Shown here piece after piece: positions 45,899-57,344 of a stretch of DNA of 64,000 nucleotides. The DNA is taken from NCBI RefSeq assembly GCF_014529535.1, contig NW_023503373.1, positions 2,666,001 to 2,730,000 on the forward strand, given 5' to 3'. The notes below the pieces were generated by a model. That model had not been told where the DNA came from. It did not search any database and saw only the letters and a list, made by a program, of their open reading frames with translations. The first letter of the stretch is position 1, and every line of letters starts with the position of its first letter. The position numbers and the translations under genes were made by a program. The DNA comes from Bradysia coprophila. Taxonomy: Eukaryota; Arthropoda; Insecta; Diptera; Sciaridae.

Positions 45899-46779
45899 AT
45901 TCTTTTTTATCGCATAAGCGAAAACGAGACAACCAGATATGCGAATGACTCTTTGACAATTTACAGAAGTATAATGTTTGTTTATATATCCTAGGTGAAT
46001 AATTTTTTCGGGAAATCACACCTCGTATGCGATAAAAGAAATTACTTCTTCATGCATTTGGTCTCAGGAAATTTTGATTGTTACAAAAAGATCAGGAAAC
46101 TTTGTAAATTGGTTTTTTGGTCAAAATTTTAGAATAAAAAATGCAACTACTGCTTGTGCATCAAGAGTCTGGCCCATGGGTCAGATTTTGAATTTTGCAA
46201 TTTTTTAGGAGAACACTTTCTATGTTTCGGCACTAAATTTGGGCTAACACAAAAATTGGGGACCAAATTTATGTCAATTTGTAAGGGAGAACACTAAATT
46301 TATTAGGAGAACAATTGTAAGATTTCTAGCACATGGTCTGGCCCGTATGGCCTCTTCTTCCGGCCAGATTTGAAAGCAAAAGATTGATGTTAATTCCGTA
46401 AAGAATTTTAATTTCATTCTTTATCCACGATATTCCTCTATGGAAATAAAGTTTTAATGAAGGATCTGATTGGAGTCAATTGATACCTGAACTACTTGGT
46501 GAGCCCTCTTTTCATTTTTGTAATAACCTTGTGGTTACCTTTTCAAAAACCTCCATTTTTTGACCGTGAAACGTGAAATGGAATCTGTTTCACGAGTTTT
46601 ACATGGAAAATTATTTGTATGAAAATTTATGCAAATGGAAGGAACTGGTCGAATTCAATAGATCAATGTCAAATAGCGGTATCTTCAAATAAGCTGTCAA
46701 TTTCAAGGCTATAAAGTTTGGGCGACAAGAATCGTCGTCACAGGAGGTGAATTTTTGTATATAGTCTGCAATTTTATCG

Positions 46780-48300
46780 CAGGCCTCTCACACCTCCTTA
46801 TTTCTTTATTTTTCCTTATTTTTATAAATACCTCCTTATTCCTCCTTATTTTATTAAAAAATCCTTATTTTCCTTATTTTTCGCAAATTTCATCGACGGA
46901 AATCAAAATTAGGAAAAAAAAAATTCGCTGCGCGGCAAAAATAACAATTTTTTATATTTATTTAACACAAAGAACTCTAATAGTATACTCGCTGTGGAAC
47001 AAGGCGTGGGAACGGGTAGGTCGACAAAATGTTATTGCTGGAATCGATGGCAAATAGGTCACTGATAAAGAATAGTTTGGGTGATATGCTTGATTTTTGG
47101 TCATTCTCGGGCTATGGGCATCCTAATATCAAAATAATACATTTCGTACCTAGGACTAAAAGTCTTTTTTAACGTGTGAGAAGTTTCCCGGCAGAGCCGA
47201 AGGCGAGGTCTGGAATCGATTACGCTAAAAAGGACTTTTAGTCCGTGGTACGAATAGTATTTTTCATATTGGACGGAGAAAAAGTGCAACGAAGTCGCAC
47301 TTTTCGGGTTCTAGGTATGAAAATTGTGTTTTTCACATATTTGACATCGCCTAGCGGAAAGTAGTACAAATTAAATTATGGTTTCTTCGGCAATTCGTCA
47401 GAGTATTGTATTCTGCACAAAACTCTCCATACAAGTCAATTCGCTAAAAATACAGGGTGGTCAGCACCAAAATCGAATTTTTCTCATTTTTCGATAGATT
47501 TGAGCATTTAAACTTCAGATGTCAACGGCCAATCGTTGGATAAATAATGACCGGTTTAACATATATTTTTGTGGTTCCACGCCGCCTCTCGGCTCGAGAG
47601 TCTCGAGTAGGACTATTTGATTTAACATGTACATCTCCCTCAACATTGTCTCAGACATGCGTCCTTGATACAAACAATACTTCTTTCAAATTTATACTTT
47701 TATACTTTCACTAATTTGTTATTTTTTCGAAATTCGAACGTAATAACAAACAACCGCTTTTGCAGGTAACGAGATCAAAATCTAAGCCAGCAATTTTTTA
47801 AATTTGAGGGTGGGGTCAAGTAAGAATTCACGCCGTAAGCACGTCTAAAATTTCAAAAATTATGTCGCATCGAAAACTGATTGAAAACTGCCACCCTACA
47901 AAAACGGTAGGTACGTCAAAATAAACAGTGATGCGTTTTATTTTGAATTTTGAAGCGCACTTACAGTGATAATAATTGGTAAAGCTAAGCTTTGCTAAGA
48001 ATCTAATTCAAGCCTTAAGCGCGCCCAAAATATTCAAATTTTCATCGTGATAAAAGTGAATTTTACGATACAACTTTACAAAAACGATACGTCAAAATAA
48101 ACAATAATGCGTTTTATTTTAAAGTTGAGGCGGACTTCCGATGTTAATTGCTGTATCTTGGAATAATTTCGATTTTTATCGAAAAATTTCTCCTCATTTT
48201 TCCTTAATTTCAACTAACAATTTCCTTATTTCTCCTTATTTTTGGGCTAAAATCTCCTTAATTCCTTAATAAGGAGTCCAAATTTAGAGTGAGAGGCCTG
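46780..48300. mobile_element. Non-autonomous hAT element, 1.5 kb
   Basis: Inverted ends CAGGCCTCTCAC (12 bp) are flanked by a perfect 8-bp duplication TTTTATCG (46772-46779 and 48301-48308). Both ends have subterminal CCTTATTT words. The interior carries a diverged tandem duplication of ~165 bp around 47821-48150 (each unit contains ACGTCAAAATAAACA and ATGCGTTTTATTTT) and the stem-loop at 47120-47310. There is no transposase ORF. Confidence 0.87.
47120..47310. repeat. Stem-loop E with second hairpin, inside the hAT
   Basis: ATTTCGTACCTAGGACTAAA on the left pairs with TTTAGTCCGTGGTACGAAT on the right. The apex holds AGAGCCGAAGGCGAGGTCT (about 47193-47211). Right of it a small hairpin AAAAGTGC/GCACTTTT (about 47280-47307) has loop AACGAAGTC. 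Confidence 0.75.
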
Positions 48301-48308
48301 TTTTATCG

Positions 48309-49374
48309 TCAACTTTGGTGTGTCACCCGCGTATCTGTATCTGCGTGACCTTCACAAAGTTTACAGCCTTGGTCAATTTCACAAAACTTACCTCAAAAAA
48401 TGAAAAATTCATATTTTTTTGACATTATTTGTGAAAATGACCGCTTATTTGATGTCTTAAACGACATTGACAACGATCTATTAAATTCTGTGATGGGTCC
48501 CTCATTTCTGTAATAACTACATAACGCAATTATACATCAAATAATATGAACATGATGGAAACACAACAAATAAAATTCAAAACCTTAACATATGCAGTAA
48601 TCACCCAGCAAACACATTTCGTTGCTGTTATACATCCCAGTATACATTTGCCATGACATCTTCACAGCCAATCAAAAATAAATTCTTTCAAAACATTCCT
48701 GAGATTCCACAAATGTCAGATTGATGGAATTTCATGTCGTTGTGTATTGGCTGTGTAGTGTTTAGTGTTTAAAAAAAGTGATTTCTATTTAATTTCAGCC
48801 AAAGTTACTATAAACTAATTCATCACAATTGAATATCAATGACAATGTCTAATTTGGTTCAATTGATAAGCTGGTGGTTTGTTTGTTAACATATCGTAAA
48901 AATATTTGGTATTACAAACGATAGCGGGTATAATCAAATTGGTTAATATAGAGGTTTTTTTTAAACATTTTTATTTCGTCTCTTCATTCTATGGAATGCG
49001 GCTACAGTGAACAGAGTGTATATTAAATGTATGTGCGCTGTGTAGTGTTCCCTCTGTTTGTCTTTTCAATGTATTGATTATTATTTTCTATGCTGCTTTT
49101 TTCACACACATTATATTTGTCCGAAATTTCAAACAATTCTTCTTGAAATTTTCTCGTGAAATAAAAAAATTCAGAAAAAAAAAACAATTTATTTGAAGAT
49201 TGGATAGTGTGAGAAATAGGTGGTGATTGTGATCCGTGGTAAACTTGACGGTAAATTTTAATAAACACACAGTGCATAGTTGCTGTGAGAAATTGAGTGT
49301 TAGTTTGACGATAGTAAACGCATATTTTTGCCACAATATCCCCGGTTACTGTTTTGCCAGCGTATCGAAAGAAT
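48309..49374. other. Intergenic, possible 5' region of a plus-strand gene
   Basis: No ORF is supported. The last 200 bp before 49375 are less AT-rich and could be a 5' UTR for the candidate exon that follows. Confidence 0.35.
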
Positions 49375-49432
49375 ATGGAGACTCCGTTGCAAGTTTTGTC
49401 CAGGGCAGCCACAATGGTTGACAATTCTAATG
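49375..49432 (+). CDS. Candidate first coding exon, unknown plus-strand gene
   Basis: An ATG in the context GAATATGG opens METPLQVLSRAATMVDNSN and meets a strong donor G|GTAAGT at 49433. It is a plausible first exon of a gene running right, but I do not recognise the protein and found no convincing second exon in the window. It could be chance: only 58 nt support it. Confidence 0.35.
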
Positions 49433-52400
49433 GTAAGTTAACATTCTTAAAATACTCGACCGATAAATACTGACAACTATCTCCCATAAATTGCAATTGT
49501 CTACAACCGAAAATTTTCTCTTCACGTTTACGTTCGCCTTACGAACCAGTCTGTGATCAAACAGCATTCCATGCCTCACTGTATTTCATATCGAATAGTC
49601 CCGGTCATCGTTTCTCTTCATGCAGAATAATTTTCTCAAAAGCAAAATAAATAATTTTTAATCTTTTTCGCAAGCGTTTTTATTTCGCTTTGAAGATGTA
49701 TTGTTCCGTCACACAGTGAAAAAGTCCCAATGATATTGACATCAAAAATAAAATACAAAATAACAAAATAAAAAACTCGCATTTTGTGTACTAAAAATTG
49801 CAAGTAAACGTAATGTTTACCAACCGAGAGATGGAATGTAATCATTCAATTTATATTCGTAAAAGATAGACAACAAAATAACAATATCGTCGATACGCAT
49901 ACACTGTATAGTATATACAGTGTGGATTGACTGTTTCGTTATTTTTATATACTTTGAATGAAGAAAACTGAATTTAGGCAACCAGAATTAACAGCACACA
50001 CGTTGGAATTCAATTGTTTTGCTTGAATTCCCTTGACTCGGTCTGACCATGGTATTGTATTTAATTATGCTAGTCAGTCTGCTGGAATTATGGTGTCAAG
50101 TTTTTGTTGTATGCTCCACTATATAGACGTAATGTACGCACATTGTCAGCATACGTCAAATGATTGCTTCAATATTACAATCACAAGTTTTTTTTAAATA
50201 CATTTTTTTATTAAATATTAACCGGCTTTAAATCGACATTATGGCTCACACCGTATCTTTCTCGAAGTTGATGGTGGTTTTCTGAATTCCATTCATTTGG
50301 TTGCCTAAATTTGTTTTCTTGAACAACCATGTATCGTAAACTATATACGCGAATTGTAATAGCACCATTGATAAATTCCACAACTTCTTATGACTTCAAG
50401 TGTACATAGTTGAGCATTACAAAAAAAAACTTTCATTCGCTGAATATATCGTGCAACTCGAAAGAATGTGAAAGCATTTGATCTGATACATTGTCATCAA
50501 TATTTTTTGGGAGAATTTTTTTTTTTGAAAACGTAAGACGTGCTTTATTCATCATTGTTATGGGTATGGAGCTCTGTGGAATTTCTCAACCGAAATTGTT
50601 CGTCGTTAACGCTGGCACGTAATGATGGTTCAGTTGTTCAATTTAATTTTTTAATTTTATTTAATTTAATTTTTTGGATTCAAATTTTCTTGGCTCGTCG
50701 TTTATTCAATTTCTTTCGACTGTCAAGAGTGTGAGTCCTTTATTAGAATATTCCGGTTTTACGAGAAGATTCCAGGTACTGCTTTAACTTTAGGATAAAA
50801 TTAGATTTGATTTGACTGACGAGATGACGAGCCGAAACGAAAATAGGGAATTGATACCAGATGGGAGTGACTTGAAACAAGGCAAAATCTACCAATGGTG
50901 CATTACCTATGTACGGGGCACAAACTCGAAAAGCGTTTAGGAGTTAAGCTAAATTTTTTCCACATTTTTTTTGCTTTTCTTTCAACTGACAGGCGGGGTA
51001 ACGACATCGGTTACAAGCCCTCTTCTAGTTACAAGCCCTCTAGAATAAAAGGTGAGGTTTTAACATAAGAAACAATGTTTCATTAACGAGCCCCAAACAA
51101 AAGACTTTGGACAGCTCGTAACTGAAAAAATCCGGGCTCGTAACCGGTGTCGTTACCCTATACGTACAAACAATTTCAGATTCGTTCGACTCATCGGCGA
51201 AGGAAATTTGATTATCTGGATTTACGTCATCATATAGGAAATGTTAATTTGTGGTGCTAACTAATCATACGGGGTTGTAATTTCCCGTTCAACATATATT
51301 TCGGAGAATATATCTCACATTTCCAACCGGATATCAATAAATTTTTATTTATCGACGTTGTTAAATGACACAAAACACGCTGTTTGTAGAAACATGTTCT
51401 GTACGTATTGAGGAATTTACTGAAGGGAATCGTGATGAGATTGCAGTCGTAGAAGATTTTTGTTCAAAGTATTTTTACGCTAAAAATATCATGTCGACTG
51501 CATTGTTGAGTTTACGTTGCTAGGAGTTTTGAATTGAATGTAAACTGTAGACAAAAAATCAAATTTCCGTTGGTTAATGCGTACCTTACCAGTATTGTCC
51601 GTATGATCATACAGGCCGTATGAAGGAATGGTCGCTCTGTTTTTGCAATCTTCATTTTCCCATACACCCAATCAAATATTTAAATAATTTTCTGGTCATT
51701 TATTTTATATTAAAAGTGTACGATGTAGGTAGTATATTGTAACTAATCACTGCACTGCACATGGCATCATGATGGTAGCATACCGAAATATATATACCAC
51801 CGCTTTTCGAATCTTCTGAAGAATGCATTTTATTAGACCATAGAATTCACGAGATCATTAAATGGATTGGAATGCAATAATGTTTTGGTTCGGTTTAAAA
51901 ATAGTTTATAACATTTCGGTTAATGCCACCAACAATTTTTTTCTTTCTATCAAGTTACTGGTTGAATGAGTCTGTTCTGTTAAAGAGAGGTATGCTTATG
52001 CTGTTAAATAATTGAACCTATAAATACCTATGTCGATGTTTATTTGAATTTTTCAAATATTTTTATTTTTGTTTTATCTAGAGAATGTCGTGTTACTTGA
52101 TTAATTTTATTAGGTTGTTTCGTTTCATTTTTAATTTTTACGATTATTCACAAAATAATATGTTTTGCTTTACATGCACATGAACACGAATTGGATGATG
52201 ATCATTTTTTTGTTCAAAAGAAATTATAAATATAAAGCCGGTCACATGGTGTTGATACATTCCATAATGTTTTTGAAACGGATAGCTATTTCCTTTGTTG
52301 TTAATCATTACATTATGCATGTTCTTCTTCAATGACTTTTTTTTTAAAAGTATGTTGAGGATGTTTCTTGCTGTCATTTATGGGAAAGTGAAAGACTCTT

Positions 52401-53338
52401 TTGCTTTTTTTTATCTCTTCCCTTTGAAGGATTCATTTAACTTACAAACACATGGGAATGAAACGAGATAAGAAAAAAACTGTTTAGAAAAAATTCTTCT
52501 GTCAAATTCAAGGCTCGTCAATCATGTAGTCTAGCAGTCTCGTAGTTGAATTTGAGGCAAGAAGTACACATCGTCTGTGTTCTCAGTTTATTAATACTTC
52601 ACCAGGCAGATACCAATCAAGTAATAAAAAATCTCATAACTGAATAAAAAACGAGGATAAAACAGTGGTCTGGACTTTGACTTTCCATGAAGTTCTGTGA
52701 CTTTTTGAATGGACCTACCAACCATTTTGCGGACTTCGTTACTTTTTTTGATTTTTCGTAACTTTAGTGACTTTTTTTTGTCTTTCTGTGAGTTTTCGGT
52801 ACTTTTTATAACGTGAATTTGCGTTCCTTTTCGTGACCTTTTTGATAACTATGTGACCTTCCTGGTGAATTTCTGAATTTTTCCCTCGATAAAAAATCTC
52901 ATTTCAATTTAGTGCTTTGACGCTCGATAAAGATAGACCTTTAAAAAAAAGGAGAGTAGGTTGTCATTATGAACCCAGTTGAGAGTTGACCTAAAAACGA
53001 TTCAGGTCATGTTAAAGTTCAGCCTGAAATAACCTGAAATGTGAAAATCTTTGCACCATTGTCAACCTGATTTACCCAGAGCTACTTCAAGTTTTGGTAG
53101 AATCAGACTCCCGGTTCGGTTTTACGCGACTCGTTCGTCCAACAGCATGGAGTGAATTTCGAACATTTTATCATACAAGCACAAACTTTGGTCAAAACCG
53201 CTCCCCTATGTGGAGCGTGAGCAATTTGAAAACTGTTCCAAACCGGAATCATCCTAAGTGTTTCTGAAGTTACTTGCCTATGCGTAAATAATAAACCGCA
53301 AATGAGGTGACTCTTCAATCGATTAAATACGACAAAGT
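49433..53338. other. Intergenic or long intron, no gene seen
   Basis: AT-rich with many short ORFs of no family. It contains the inverted-repeat MITE at 50996-51158 and, at about 52665-52870, a degenerate run of GTGACTTTTT-like words. Confidence 0.4.
50996..51158. mobile_element. 163-bp MITE with GGGTAACGACATCGGTTAC ends
   Basis: GGGTAACGACATCGGTTACA at the left is mirrored at the right (complement GGGTAACGACACCGGTTACG) with one or two differences in 25 bp. An internal TTACAAGCCCTCT direct repeat lies next to the left end. Target duplication is not clear. No ORF. Confidence 0.7.
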
Positions 53339-53917
53339 ATGAAATACGAAATATGGTCGATATTGGACTCATTAGACGAGTGCAGAGTAGACACAAGGTA
53401 CTCCAACACAATTCGAAACGTCTATAAAAACACTACGTCGTGTATAAAACTACATAAAAGCACGGAAAATTCAGGATTGGCAGAGGTGTACGACAGTGTG
53501 ACACCATATCACCTAAGTTATTCACATCGATTCTGGAGTGAAATGGGTATCAACGTAAATGGACAATACCTGAGTAATCATCGTTTCGCAGATGACATCT
53601 CCTTGATGGCAGCTGATCTAGGTCAGGCGCAAATTATGTTACAACATTTGAATGAGGAGTCAAACAAAGTCGGTCTCAAGATGAATTTGTCGAAAACGAA
53701 AATCATGACAAACATTGACGATGACAGAGACATTAAAATTGGGGATACTGTCATTGAACGAGTCGACAGTTACGTGTACCTAGGTCACCAATTGAAGTTA
53801 GGTCTGGACAACCAAATTGCAGAAATAAAACGTAGAATTGGTCATGCATGTGCAGCGTTCGGAAAACTCAGGCGATTTTCATTATCGGAAAATTCGAGAT
53901 TTTGCTTATTTTCATAG
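53339..53917 (+). pseudogene. Non-LTR retrotransposon reverse-transcriptase remnant
   Basis: A 192-aa open frame covers the middle of a LINE RT: TRYSNTIRNVYKNTTSCIKL, then the catalytic block NHRFADDISLMAADLGQAQ, then KVGLKMNLSKTKIM and VDSYVYLGHQLKLG. These are in the order of RTE-like or related LINEs. The segment between the first block and FADD is missing about 25 residues including the conserved RQGD, and the frame breaks after the KLRRF block. There is no endonuclease part. It is a dead fragment. Confidence 0.8.
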
Positions 53918-54200
53918 AAACATAAATAATTCGAAGTTCATTTTCTTGGCCAATTTTGAAGCTGCAGTAACGTGTGATAGCTAGTTGAACTCGTATGGAT
54001 GCCTAGATTCCGAAGTTTAGGAGCCATTTGAGCCATAGGGGGAAGGGAAACAGTTGCTGTATACATGCCCCGTCGTCCAAAAAAAAAATTACAACTTGCG
54101 AGGTGAGAATGCATTTTTTATTGAATTGCATAAAGGTGAACGGTTATTTGAAAAAGATAACTGACGAAAGACGTCATCCTCACTTTTTTCTATGATCTCA

Positions 54201-55590
54201 TCACTGAAACTGTTTTAAAATGTTGAACATGCTGTACGTACCATTAATAATCTGTTTGCGATGAAAACGAAATTCATTTCGACAAAAGTTCAAAACCTTT
54301 CACTCACCTTCACAAAAGTTTCCAAGTTCATTGGATATACCAACACCACCAGTTGTTGTGGTTGCTTCAACACTTCGCCCATGATCAGAACATATCTCTT
54401 GCATGATTCTGTCTGATCAATCCAATTTGACTCAAACAAGCAGTAAGATAGTCGATGACTCGCAATGGTAACGTCGTTAGCCAGGTACGTGACCAAAAAA
54501 ATATCGAAGATTCCGTAGAGCAATGTCACAGCAAACATTTGCGTTTGAACGAAATTCTCCTTCGAAGCCTACAAAATTGAGATGAGCCGATAAGTTTACC
54601 CATTTTTTGCAACTTTCGATGAATTCTCACAAAGGCTAAATTGTAAACTGAAGCACAAATGATAATGCTGCTGGTCGTGATTTGACCCAAAAATAATGTC
54701 GAGAAACAGAGCCGGAATCGATCGATCGTTCTGTATTTGGAGAGAAATTGACATTTTAATCGAAAATCGATTTTTCGACGGTAGACGATGTCTTACTCGG
54801 TTAGGTTGCGATGAGCTTTTACCAAAACAATTAAATTTTCGATGAATTTATTGCTTTCTTGTACCGAGGTCTTCTTGCTGCGTGCGTTTTTACCGACTTT
54901 CTTTTGTTTTTCGTTTTTCTCGTCCTCATTTGTTTTTGTCTTTGTAGTCACTCCCAAGTTTTTCAATTCATTTCCCAACAAATGGTACTCCAGCGAGTAA
55001 TTCAACAGAATGTACCAAATTAGCACAGTAATAAAGTTTGCGGTGCAGTACAACACTTGTGACAGCGACACGAACAAGTACGCAACCCAATAAACGATTT
55101 CTGAATCATTCCACGAGAAGCTTATAAAAGCCGGCAGTCCTTTATCTGTAGAAAATATTGGCAATTTTATCGTAATGAGCAGAACAGTAGTCAGAGACAT
55201 TGCCACACAATACGGACGCACGAATCTCATAAATTTCTTGATCTTTTTGTTCGTTCGCTGGTATTGTTCACGATTACCGATTGAATGGACAACGATCGGA
55301 TCGTTTAAGAATGCGAGAATTTCTTGTTTCTTGAACAGAAGGTACAGAAATTTCACGTAAATAACCGTCGCCACAATTGTAGTCTGTGCCGAGAAAATGG
55401 ATTCATTTCGATCGGCGCAAAGAAAAACATTTACGGCAAAAAATAGTGGGAACAAAGCACTGAAACAGGTGAAGAACAATTTCTTGCACATTTTACGGGA
55501 GTTCAATTCAATGTCACTTTGCCATATTCCAGTCAGGTAAAACATTTTTATAATTTGCTGGAACAGTTTGTCAACTTGAATCGTGAACAT
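54201..55590 (-). CDS. Odorant receptor (7tm_6 family)
   Basis: Four exons (54797-55590, 54631-54730, 54308-54568, 54201-54251) join in phase to 401 aa, a normal insect OR length. Several hydrophobic segments are evident (LFFTCFSALFPLFFAVNVFL; TIVATVIYVKFLYLLF; VAMSLTTVLLITIKLPIF; VAYLFVSLSQVLYCTANFIT). The C-terminal part has the OR signature region SYCLFESNWID, and the tail reads IINGTYSMFNILKQFQ, the usual OR ending. It would form a ligand-gated cation channel with Orco in olfactory neurons. It is a single copy here, with no neighbouring paralog. A minus-strand AATAAA lies about 80 bp past the stop (near 54117). Ligand cannot be read. Confidence 0.9.
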
Positions 55591-56197
55591 TTTCCCGGAA
55601 TTTTATTATCGACCGTTGCAATCCCTTGCTGAATTTATACTGACAAACTTGATGCTCTACCACAACTTTACCGTAACGATTGGGGCGAGGATGAGGGAGG
55701 ACATCTACGTGAGTGACAAGTCCTGTAAATATTATTGATTTTGTGCACTTGTTTACTGTTGATTGGATCGCGAGTGAAACAAACGGTCAAGGTGGTTTTA
55801 GCATAAGCATGGATGCTTACACCCACGCGTATTTCATTTTCGTATTCGAGGGGTAAGTCACTTTGAGATTATGAGAGCAAAGCTTGGATTTAATTCATTT
55901 ACGTCATTCAGTTTAAATATTCCATAAAAATCTGGAATCCAATTGATCATAGTTCTATAGCAATCAGTCTCCAAACGATCTTTTTAATGTTGCAGCTTTA
56001 GCAACGGACTATTCGCACATACGTAAATCTCAACGAAAAGAACCACGGGAAAGGTTCAATCTGAAATCTCAGAGAAACGTCTTTTGGAAGGACAAACAGA
56101 GCTATAGCTCTTCCCTTGCCCACATAACGTAAAGTTTAAAAAAAAGAAGAAATAGAGCTGTTTCGACCTCGAGAACTGGCGGCGGTCCTAGGTCAGA

Positions 56198-56587
56198 GTG
56201 AACTCACCATCTTCAGTTGCTTCCGCTAGCCTCTTACACAAGACAGGAAAAAACGTTTTTAACGAACAAGTGTTAAAAGTTTTTGGTAAAAAACAATTAC
56301 CATCGACTGATGGAAGCACGGACTGTTGCGAAAGCTGCTACGAAATTCATCCCCAAACGCAGCAAAACGAAACAAAGCAAAGTTTGAACAGACAACGAAA
56401 ACCAAAACCGAAGGTTGACGCTGTAAGCTCTCCAAAATTCACAAACGAAAACCAAGAAAAACAATCTCTTACCTTTACGCTACCAACAGTTGAACTAGCC
56501 ATAATCGAACCGACAGGCGTAAATAGTCAAAACTGGAACTTGCGGACGCAGAGAAAACCGTTGACAAATCGTCGACAAAAACGTTGA
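56198..56587 (+). CDS. Unrecognised ORF in T-poor block, doubtful
   Basis: An open frame of 129 codons, without an ATG at its left end (it opens with GTG), rich in Lys, Gln, Asn and Thr. No domain, repeat or hydrophobic segment is visible. Its composition follows the T-poor strand bias of the whole block, so openness may be a by-product. A relic of a transposon protein is possible. Confidence 0.2.
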   Translation: MNSPSSVASASLLHKTGKNVFNEQVLKVFGKKQLPSTDGSTDCCESCYEIHPQTQQNETKQSLNRQRKPKPKVDAVSSPKFTNENQEKQSLTFTLPTVELAIIEPTGVNSQNWNLRTQRKPLTNRRQKR

Positions 56588-57020
56588 CAGTCAACTTCAC
56601 AAAGGCAAACTGATCAACTAACAAAAAAGACCGCAGCAACCCTCATAGGGAAACCTTCAGCAAACTTCCCACACGGAATATTCGCGGGAAAACCGGCCAC
56701 AACAAAACAGAAACCTCCGTAGGACAGCTTTTATACGAAACAGCTTTCTCAAAAACCCGGCAGGAAAGAATTTCATGGTAAACAGTGTCACGCAGAAAAC
56801 ATCCGGGAAACTGGCCAAAGAAAAACCACACGGCCAAAGAACAAGCTTTAAGCAAAAACGGCAAATCCGCAGATCATAGGACAGATCCATGGATTATAGA
56901 TGGCTAAACAAGGAAACGAGTAACCTCACCTCTTCTTGAAAGAAAGCAAACAAAATAAATTTAACAACAAAATTCTCTATTAATGACTTAGAAAACGAAA
57001 ACGAACCGCTTCACACTCAT

Positions 57021-57344
57021 CTACGAGACTTTCTTCACTTTCAACGAAGCATTCTTTACGTTCTTCTTCTTGTTTCCGGCAACATTGCAAACGAAACCTT
57101 CTGGTGGTTTCAAAGCAGGAATTTTTCCTTCATTTGTTTCTTCAACTATTATCATGATTCCTGATTTTTCGTCTAGATATGGTTCGTACATCGAGCCAGC
57201 GGTTTCGACGAGGTTTACATTTCGGATCGTTGATAAATTGATATCGGTTGTCATCATTCCAGATTTTTCATCTAGATACATGACATCATTCACTGAGGAG
57301 CGTTCTTCTCTTATTTCCGCCATTACAAATGACCATCGATTCAC
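57021..57344 (-). CDS. Hypothetical 107-aa protein with duplicated YLDEKSG motif
   Basis: The ORF starts with an ATG (MNRWSFVMAEIREE) and contains the motif YLDEKSGMM and again YLDEKSGIMI about 33 residues later. The C-terminus is Lys-rich. I do not recognise it. The internal duplication and proper ATG favour a real or once-real coding region; short length and lack of homologs I know argue against it. Confidence 0.3.
   Translation of the reverse strand: MNRWSFVMAEIREERSSVNDVMYLDEKSGMMTTDINLSTIRNVNLVETAGSMYEPYLDEKSGIMIIVEETNEGKIPALKPPEGFVCNVAGNKKKNVKNASLKVKKVS

Larger units (their letters stand above)
45052..46779. other. Abp1 upstream region with stem-loop cluster
   Basis: It contains the presumed Abp1 promoter and then four stem-loops within 800 bp (45277-45331, 45455-45567, 45665-45775, 45844-45898). 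The remainder to 46779 is AT-rich with a duplicated CTGGCCC-type motif (about 46171 and 46340) and no gene. Confidence 0.5.

Noticed and set aside
45255..46019. Two minus-strand ORFs sharing LSRFRLC and LGKPR peptides
   Set aside because: The similarity is explained by the shared loop and flank of stem-loops A and D, read in the same frame.
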